A stretch of DNA of 64,000 nt from G963665925 sp963665925 (GTDB lineage: Bacteria > Bacillota > Clostridia > Peptostreptococcales > Acidaminobacteraceae). How positions within the stretch are numbered: position 1 is the first letter of the stretch; the number at the start of each line of letters is the position of its first letter. The stretch is from assembly GCA_963665925.1 (NCBI GenBank), contig OY762511.1, positions 3,472,001-3,536,000 on the forward strand. The letters are read 5' to 3'. Shown here one piece after another: positions 58,888 through 64,000 of the stretch. The translations under genes were made by a program, and so were the position numbers. Below the pieces are notes generated by a model. It was not told where the DNA came from. It did no database searches and worked only from the letters and a program-made list of their open reading frames with translations.

Positions 58888-61650
58888 ATGATAGGAAAAC
58901 TTAAAAATGAAAAAGGGTCTGCACTGCTTGTCGTTTTGGTTGCCATTTCTTTTTTGGCTATTTTAGGCGTAAGTCTCTTGACCTTTAGTACTGCGACCTT
59001 TACACGTGCTGCAAAGCTGATGGGTGCCAATAAAGCGTTCTATTTAACGGATGGTGCCATTGAAGAAAGCCTTGCTGAAATCAATGACATGGCTTTCGAT
59101 GCAGAAGCTCAAGCGAACAATCATGTCGTTGAGGCGTTTGATTTTGAAAAAGATAACATTTTTGAAGCCATTGACGATGGCTCTCTTGATGGTATTTTTC
59201 TATCGAACGACACATGGAAAGCATTCCTCAGAAAGCTCAGAATCGACATGAACAATGAGGTCATAACGGAAGAAGAAGCCATGGAGTATATTGAAATAGG
59301 CCTAAAATGCGAATTTCTCCTAGCCTACTATGAAAGTCTTCTCGATAGTGGAAAAGCGAGTTTGACCTATACACTTCTTGATGATGATGGAAACTACTAT
59401 GATGACCCAGATGAGACAGATGCGTATGTAGAAGAGAGTATCGTTTTTGAGAAAATTGATTCTGACGCCCTTTCAAACAGCAGATATACAACACTTAATA
59501 CTTTACAGCTCAACGATTACATTGATGATGTGCGTGGATTTGAAAAAGAAAATTCCGAAGGCACTGCAATTGATAACCTGACAATGACAGCTGTTGAATC
59601 TTCATTTACAGAAGATGAAGGCCTGACGATCACACTTAAAACTGATGGCAGCTTTAATGAGCACAAACGTGCCCTTGAGCTTAAAGTCAAGGTAACCGAG
59701 CCGAAGTACCAATACGTTTTTAAATCTGCACAGGGAACCGAAACCATCAAAAACAATGAAGCGACTGACTATGCAATCATTGCAGGTAAGGATCTTATTG
59801 TTTCAGAGGGTCACGTGGACATATTCGGAGACGCCTATGCATATGGCAGTCTTCCAGATGCTGAAGATACAACAACGCAGAAACAGGTTGGCGGCATTCA
59901 TTTGGGCTATAAGGACGAAACGGACAACTTCCTTAATGATGATATGTCGGGCTTTCTTTATGAGAGCATGCTTTCTTTGGATGGTTCTCTAAGTGTTGAT
60001 GGAAGTCTTTATACACGCTCGAATGTGAAGTTTTTTGCTACGGGAAATGATTTGTATGTTACTGAGAATCTTGGTGCTAATGAGTTTAGGACCAACGGAT
60101 ATACGACGGGCATTGAAAGTACAGATATCACCATTGACGGTAATATGTATCTTTACGAAGATATTATTTTGAGAGGCAGTGGTGGGACAACCAATATTAA
60201 AATTGGGGCAGATGGCACAGATGACGGTGACCTGTATCTGATTCTAGACAGCAGTGGCAATGGCTATACCTCTGGAGACCAGTCTGGTTCCATTATCATT
60301 GAAGATGGTATACAGGAAAAAATCAATATGGATGTGAACAAGCTCTTTATCAGTGGGCTTTCGTTTGCAGGGATCTCGAGGATGGTTGAAGTTGATGGCG
60401 AGGATGTCAGACAGTATTTCATGACGGGTGAGTCCTTGTCTGTAGAAAATAAATATATGAAGTTCTACGAGAGCAGCTATGCAGCTGATAATAGCTATTC
60501 AGACAAGCTGGGGAACTATGAAGATGTAACTTATTACTACGGTTACAAAGACGGAGAGCCCATAGATACATCCGGCAATGTAACGACAATTGGGTATGAC
60601 TATATTGAGCCCACGGATGAAAGCAATGACTTTTTTAAACAAAACGCTTTTATGATGGGGGCAACCAGTGGCGATTCCTCGTCTTCGGCAACCGAAGTCG
60701 ATGACATCGACAAAAAAATGATCAAGATACGAAGCCTGACAACTACAGATGCCTATGAAGACAATTATGCAACTGGCGTTGTGCTCGGTATGAAAGCTGA
60801 TGGAACAGGTGGTGTTTTGAATCCCGAATATTCCATGAGTACAGCCAATTATAAAACCATGCTACGATCAACAGTTCTCAATGCCAATGTTGAGAATAAC
60901 GGAAGAGATGTTGACCGCTTGATGAATTTGATTGCAACACGTGATATTTCTGAAGGGAAGAATTTCATCTATACAAATGATGTTGTAAACGGTGCTGGTG
61001 AAACCGTTCTGAACAAGGCGTTCAACACAACACGTCTTTCTCAAATGATTGATTTTACACAGGATATCATTAAATTTGATGATTATGAGAATGTCAGGAT
61101 TGTTAATGGAGATGTTAACTCAGACATTTATATCAATCCACCAGGTGCTATAGATTCCAATGACATTGCCATTGGCGGCAGTTCACAAGTACTTACTGAA
61201 ATGGGTGGAACCATTGCGACTAGGGGCGATGTCTATATTTATACGCCTGCAGGTTCTCAGCTTACCTTTAATGGAACCATACTCGCCGAAGGCCGTGTTA
61301 TTTTCTACGGACCAGGCACGAAAGTCATACAACATGATAAGGATATTATCAATTATCAGATTGCAGCCTACTCAGATATGGGCAGTGCATTTCATGAAGA
61401 TGAAGGCAGAACCATTGAAAATGTACTGGGCAAGGATCCAGAAGATTCAGTCCTTCAAGATCAATTTGACTTATCTGGATTCACAAGTGGAAAAATTTTC
61501 ACCATTGATAATTTGGCACCTGTAATTGCAGTAATACCAACAGGTGAATCCATTACTGTCCGTCTCGACCAACCACCAATTCTTGCTGGCATGCAAAAAA
61601 ATGAAGGAATTAAGGGGTATGAAGTAGAATACTGGAGGGAAACGAGATAA
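58888..61650 (+). CDS. Giant PilX-like pilus protein
   Basis: 920 residues. The leader NEKG is followed by SALLVVLVAISFLAILGVSLL, a PilX_N-type helix without Glu5. The outer part of about 880 residues is very acidic and repeat-like. Segments such as SLSVDGSLYTRSNVKFFATGNDLYVTENLG and GTIATRGDVYIYTPAGSQLTFNGTILAEGRV suggest a long beta-helix, similar in style to polymer-forming proteins. It is probably a tip adhesin or fibre-like minor pilin. ATG 58888 is used; an ATG two codons upstream is closer to GCGGTG, and an open frame back to 58825 overlaps the previous gene. Confidence 0.8.
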   Translation: MIGKLKNEKGSALLVVLVAISFLAILGVSLLTFSTATFTRAAKLMGANKAFYLTDGAIEESLAEINDMAFDAEAQANNHVVEAFDFEKDNIFEAIDDGSLDGIFLSNDTWKAFLRKLRIDMNNEVITEEEAMEYIEIGLKCEFLLAYYESLLDSGKASLTYTLLDDDGNYYDDPDETDAYVEESIVFEKIDSDALSNSRYTTLNTLQLNDYIDDVRGFEKENSEGTAIDNLTMTAVESSFTEDEGLTITLKTDGSFNEHKRALELKVKVTEPKYQYVFKSAQGTETIKNNEATDYAIIAGKDLIVSEGHVDIFGDAYAYGSLPDAEDTTTQKQVGGIHLGYKDETDNFLNDDMSGFLYESMLSLDGSLSVDGSLYTRSNVKFFATGNDLYVTENLGANEFRTNGYTTGIESTDITIDGNMYLYEDIILRGSGGTTNIKIGADGTDDGDLYLILDSSGNGYTSGDQSGSIIIEDGIQEKINMDVNKLFISGLSFAGISRMVEVDGEDVRQYFMTGESLSVENKYMKFYESSYAADNSYSDKLGNYEDVTYYYGYKDGEPIDTSGNVTTIGYDYIEPTDESNDFFKQNAFMMGATSGDSSSSATEVDDIDKKMIKIRSLTTTDAYEDNYATGVVLGMKADGTGGVLNPEYSMSTANYKTMLRSTVLNANVENNGRDVDRLMNLIATRDISEGKNFIYTNDVVNGAGETVLNKAFNTTRLSQMIDFTQDIIKFDDYENVRIVNGDVNSDIYINPPGAIDSNDIAIGGSSQVLTEMGGTIATRGDVYIYTPAGSQLTFNGTILAEGRVIFYGPGTKVIQHDKDIINYQIAAYSDMGSAFHEDEGRTIENVLGKDPEDSVLQDQFDLSGFTSGKIFTIDNLAPVIAVIPTGESITVRLDQPPILAGMQKNEGIKGYEVEYWRETR

Positions 61651-61667
61651 ATGAAGGGCGTGATATA

Positions 61668-61946
61668 GTGGAACTTAAAAATTATATGGAAGTATCGGTA
61701 GAGCATTTTCTGCCAAATCTTTTGAGAGCATTTCCAGATATATGCCAGTGCGAACACTGCCTGATGGATATTAAAGCCATTGCACTCAATAGCCTTAAAC
61801 CCCATTATGTCGTTACTGGTAAAGGTGAATTCTACTCAAAGCTAAGTGAAATGAATCTGCAATATGAAACAGATATTCTAAAGGCGCTGATTGATGCAAT
61901 CAACATTGTTTCAAAAAATCCGCGTCATGGAGTGGAGGATGATTAA
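61668..61946 (+). CDS. comFB: ComFB family protein
   Basis: 92 residues. The pattern MEVSVEHFL, CQCEHCLMDIKAIALNSLKPHYVVTGKGE and NIVSKNPRHG defines late-competence ComFB proteins. The CxCxxC-type cysteines (about 27-32) may bind zinc. Cyanobacterial ComFB homologues bind c-di-GMP and control pilus-dependent behaviour; that is established for relatives, not for this protein. It starts with GTG, with AAGGG about 10 bases upstream. It ends the pilus block and overlaps aroK by 8 bases. Confidence 0.88.
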   Translation: MELKNYMEVSVEHFLPNLLRAFPDICQCEHCLMDIKAIALNSLKPHYVVTGKGEFYSKLSEMNLQYETDILKALIDAINIVSKNPRHGVEDD

Positions 61947-62454
61947 GATAAATATCTACCTGATTGGAATGTCAGGATCAGGAAAAAGTACGATCGGTCA
62001 GAGATTGGCCGATCGTTTAAATATGCCACTGGTTGATCTTGACAAAAAAATTGAAGAAGGTGGCTTACCAATTAATGAAATCTTTGAAAAATATGGTGAA
62101 GACCACTTTCGCGATATCGAATCTCAAGCGGTACGTGACATTTCAGAGTGTAAAGGCATGATCGTTTCAACTGGCGGCGGTGTCATAATTAGGGAAGAAA
62201 ACATACTGTCAATGAAAAAAACGGGAACTCTGGTCTATTTGAAAGGCAGTATTGATACCATTGTCAATAATTTGCAAAATGAACGCGCGGGCCGTCCGCT
62301 TTTGAAAGAAGGCGATTTGCGTGAAAAAGTCTGCGGATTAATGGATGTACGTGCTCATAAATACATCAGTGCGTCAGATGTCATCGTGGTTACGGACGAC
62401 TTGACACCAGCCCAAATTGCAGAAGAAATCATTACGCTGTTAAAACTTGGCTAG
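61939..62454 (+). CDS. aroK: Shikimate kinase
   Basis: 171 residues. P-loop GMSGSGKST (about 9-17), shikimate-binding VDLDKKIEE and FRDIESQAV, GGGVIIREEN, and the lid NERAGRPLL match the family. It phosphorylates shikimate. The ATG overlaps the comFB end and has GGAG 6 bases upstream. Its coupling to a pilus gene mirrors the frequent pil-aroK linkage of other bacteria. Confidence 0.94.
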   Translation: MIKINIYLIGMSGSGKSTIGQRLADRLNMPLVDLDKKIEEGGLPINEIFEKYGEDHFRDIESQAVRDISECKGMIVSTGGGVIIREENILSMKKTGTLVYLKGSIDTIVNNLQNERAGRPLLKEGDLREKVCGLMDVRAHKYISASDVIVVTDDLTPAQIAEEIITLLKLG

Positions 62455-62517
62455 AAGCCTATTTCGTTGCTATTCAAACACTGAAAAGTGTGGTAATATA
62501 TATTGGGATGTGACGCT

Positions 62518-62967
62518 ATGGTGAAAACTATACTAGTTATTAATGGCCCTAACTTAAATATGTTAGGTAAACGAGAGGCAGAGCACTATGGCTGTTTAAC
62601 CCTATCAGACATCGAAAAGATGATTCGGGTTGAAGCTGAGAACGCTGGCCTTAATGTTGTGCTAATGCAGTCCAATCACGAAGGTGAAATTATTGACAGA
62701 CTGCACGAGTGCATGAATATCTGTGACGGCATCATTATCAATGCAGGAGCTTACACGCATACATCATATGCCATACGAGACGCCATTGAATTGGTTGCGC
62801 TGCCGACAGTAGAGGTTCATTTGTCTAATGTCTACGCACGCGAGACCTTCAGGCATAAATCGGTCATTGCACCGGTTTGTCTTGGACAAATTTCTGGACT
62901 TCGTGCATATGGGTACATTGCAGCGTTGGGAGCTCTTAAAGCGTACTTTGAAAAGGGTGAATTATAA
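62518..62967 (+). CDS. aroQ: Type II 3-dehydroquinate dehydratase
   Basis: 149 residues, small dodecameric type. Marks are INGPNLNMLGKRE (catalytic Tyr expected in the following EHYG loop), QSNHEGEIIDRLHE, INAGAYTHTSYAIRDA and VEVHLSNVYARETFRHKS. It makes 3-dehydroshikimate, upstream of aroE. The ATG at 62518 is assigned by homology; the SD (GGGATG) is weak. Stop overlaps the next start by 1 base. Confidence 0.93.
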   Translation: MVKTILVINGPNLNMLGKREAEHYGCLTLSDIEKMIRVEAENAGLNVVLMQSNHEGEIIDRLHECMNICDGIIINAGAYTHTSYAIRDAIELVALPTVEVHLSNVYARETFRHKSVIAPVCLGQISGLRAYGYIAALGALKAYFEKGEL

Positions 62968-64000
62968 TGCAGACACTTCAGGCACTTAGGCAAGCTATTA
63001 AAGATCATGAGTTTGAGTCTGTTCTGATTACAAAACCTGAGAACAGAAGGTATGTTAGCGGTTTTAGTGGTACTTCAGCTTTTGTACTTGTAACTGAACA
63101 GCATGCATATGTCATAACGGATTTCAGATACAAGGACCAGGCAGCACGTGAATGTCAAGGGTTTGAAATCTTACTGACTTCAAATGACAAGACAGTTTAC
63201 GATGTTATATCTGAACTGAATTTGAGTCGGATTGCCTACGAAGATGGTTTCATGACAGTTCGCGATTTTAACACTTATAAAAATGAGCTTCATCAAATTC
63301 AATTTTGCGAAATGGGACAGTTGCTTGAAAAACTGAGAATCTGCAAAATGGACTTTGAAATTCAAAAGCTTAGAAAATCGGCTAAGATTGCAGATCTGGC
63401 ATTTGATCACATTATCGAATTCATCAAGCCAGGTATGAAAGAGCGAGAAGTTGCCCTTGAACTTGAAATGTTTATGAAGCACCAAGGCGCTACTGCACTT
63501 TCCTTTGATATCATTGTCGCTTCTGGCTGGAGATCTTCCATGCCCCATGGCAGAGCGAGTGACAAGCGTATTGAAACAGGTGATTTTGTAACAATGGATT
63601 TTGGATGTATACTGGATGGGTACTGTTCAGACATGACAAGAACTGTTGTTGTTGGTGAAGCCAGCGAGAAGCAAAAAGAAATTTACAACATTGTTTTACG
63701 CGCTCAAGAAGAAGCGCTTCGGACAATACGTCCAGGCATTCGCGGCAAAGACGCGGACCAAGTTGCGAGAGATATAATCACTGAAGCAGGTTATGGCGAA
63801 TATTTTGGCCATGGACTTGGACATGGTGTAGGTCTTGAAGTTCATGAGGATCCAAGGCTGTCACCCATCGGTGAAATAATATTAGAAAAAAATATGGTGG
63901 TTACTGATGAACCGGGTATCTATATTCCAGAGTTCGGGGGCGTTCGTATCGAAGACCTCGTTGTGGTTACTGAAAACGGATGTGAACGTTTGTCAAACGC
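62967..64000 (+). CDS. M24 metallopeptidase, Xaa-Pro dipeptidase/aminopeptidase (3' end outside window)
   Basis: About 344 codons are visible without a stop. The creatinase-like N-terminal domain includes NRRYVSGFSGTSAFVLV. The catalytic pita-bread domain has PHGRAS, metal ligands in TMDFGCILDGYCSDMTRT, the His of GHGLGHGVGLEVHEDP, and Glu in VTDEPGIYIP and VRIEDLV. All five ligands are present. The start sits in the aroQ stop. In many Clostridia this gene lies between aroQ and efp; efp would be expected just past the edge. Confidence 0.92.
   Translation, partial: MQTLQALRQAIKDHEFESVLITKPENRRYVSGFSGTSAFVLVTEQHAYVITDFRYKDQAARECQGFEILLTSNDKTVYDVISELNLSRIAYEDGFMTVRDFNTYKNELHQIQFCEMGQLLEKLRICKMDFEIQKLRKSAKIADLAFDHIIEFIKPGMKEREVALELEMFMKHQGATALSFDIIVASGWRSSMPHGRASDKRIETGDFVTMDFGCILDGYCSDMTRTVVVGEASEKQKEIYNIVLRAQEEALRTIRPGIRGKDADQVARDIITEAGYGEYFGHGLGHGVGLEVHEDPRLSPIGEIILEKNMVVTDEPGIYIPEFGGVRIEDLVVVTENGCERLSN

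Overview
The window looks like a chromosomal segment of a low-to-mid GC, monoderm, anaerobic Firmicute of the class Clostridia. A Fusibacter or Acidaminobacter-like member of the Eubacteriales would fit, but that is a guess from gene content. Supporting signs are SD-rich starts, TTGACA/TATAAT promoters, a T-box leader, IreB, RNase J, YlbF, YtxH, a SpoVB-like flippase, and a type IV pilus locus without a secretin. The ireB-ruvX-yrzB and mltG-trmR-trhP-udk gene orders resemble Bacillus subtilis. No tRNA, rRNA, CRISPR array, transposase or prophage is visible.

Layout. 1-5.8 kb: an autoinducer-2 (AI-2) import locus, with a divergent SorC-family regulator (lsrR, cut by the left edge) and lsrA-C-D-B. 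Both divergent promoters are consensus, and ACAAATGTT half-sites lie around them. 5.9-10.9 kb: a sigma-54 activator with a PrpR-type N-terminus, followed by a textbook -24/-12 promoter driving an M20 amidohydrolase and a YfcC-type carrier. 11.2-12.2 kb: a lipoprotein made of two tandem 141-codon repeats. 12.4-24.5 kb: housekeeping and anonymous genes (homoserine dehydrogenase, YchF, YfmF/YfmH M16 pair, Lgt, SpoVB-like flippase, NRDE protein, omega-amidase-like hydrolase, YtxH). 24.9-28.3 kb: iscR-iscS-iscU-mnmA, a sulfur-transfer unit. 28.3-39.9 kb: T-box-alaS, ireB, an aldo-keto reductase, ruvX, yrzB, fur, rnj, ylbF, mltG, trmR, a U32 tRNA-hydroxylation protein, and udk. 40.1-46.6 kb: a LytS/LytTR two-component system, a pair of direct repeats spaced 21 bp apart, and a TAXI-TRAP transporter, with a DUF1850 gene on the other strand. 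46.7-47.8 kb: a membrane-anchored lysozyme-like protein. 48.0-64.0 kb: aroE, then a long type IV pilus run (pilB, pilT, pilC, pilin, prepilin peptidase, minor pilin, pilM, pilN, an oversized pilO, a minor pilin, a 920-residue PilX-like protein, ComFB) that continues into aroK, aroQ and an M24 peptidase cut by the right edge.

How it fits together. Several transport units sit beside their own regulators: LsrR with AI-2 uptake, the sigma-54 activator with the M20/YfcC pair, and LytSR with TAXI-TRAP. In each case a plausible binding site is readable in the DNA. The pilus operon ends in a ComFB-family protein, a family reported to bind c-di-GMP, which suggests second-messenger control of pili.

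The least explained non-coding signal is a ~122-bp palindromic element. There are two full copies, in opposite orientation, and one truncated copy. All three lie against intrinsic terminators. The two arms of each full copy share bases that differ between the copies, as expected of a selected or self-correcting hairpin. The least explained proteins are the duplicated lipoprotein, the C-terminal half of the PilO-like protein, and the giant PilX-like protein.
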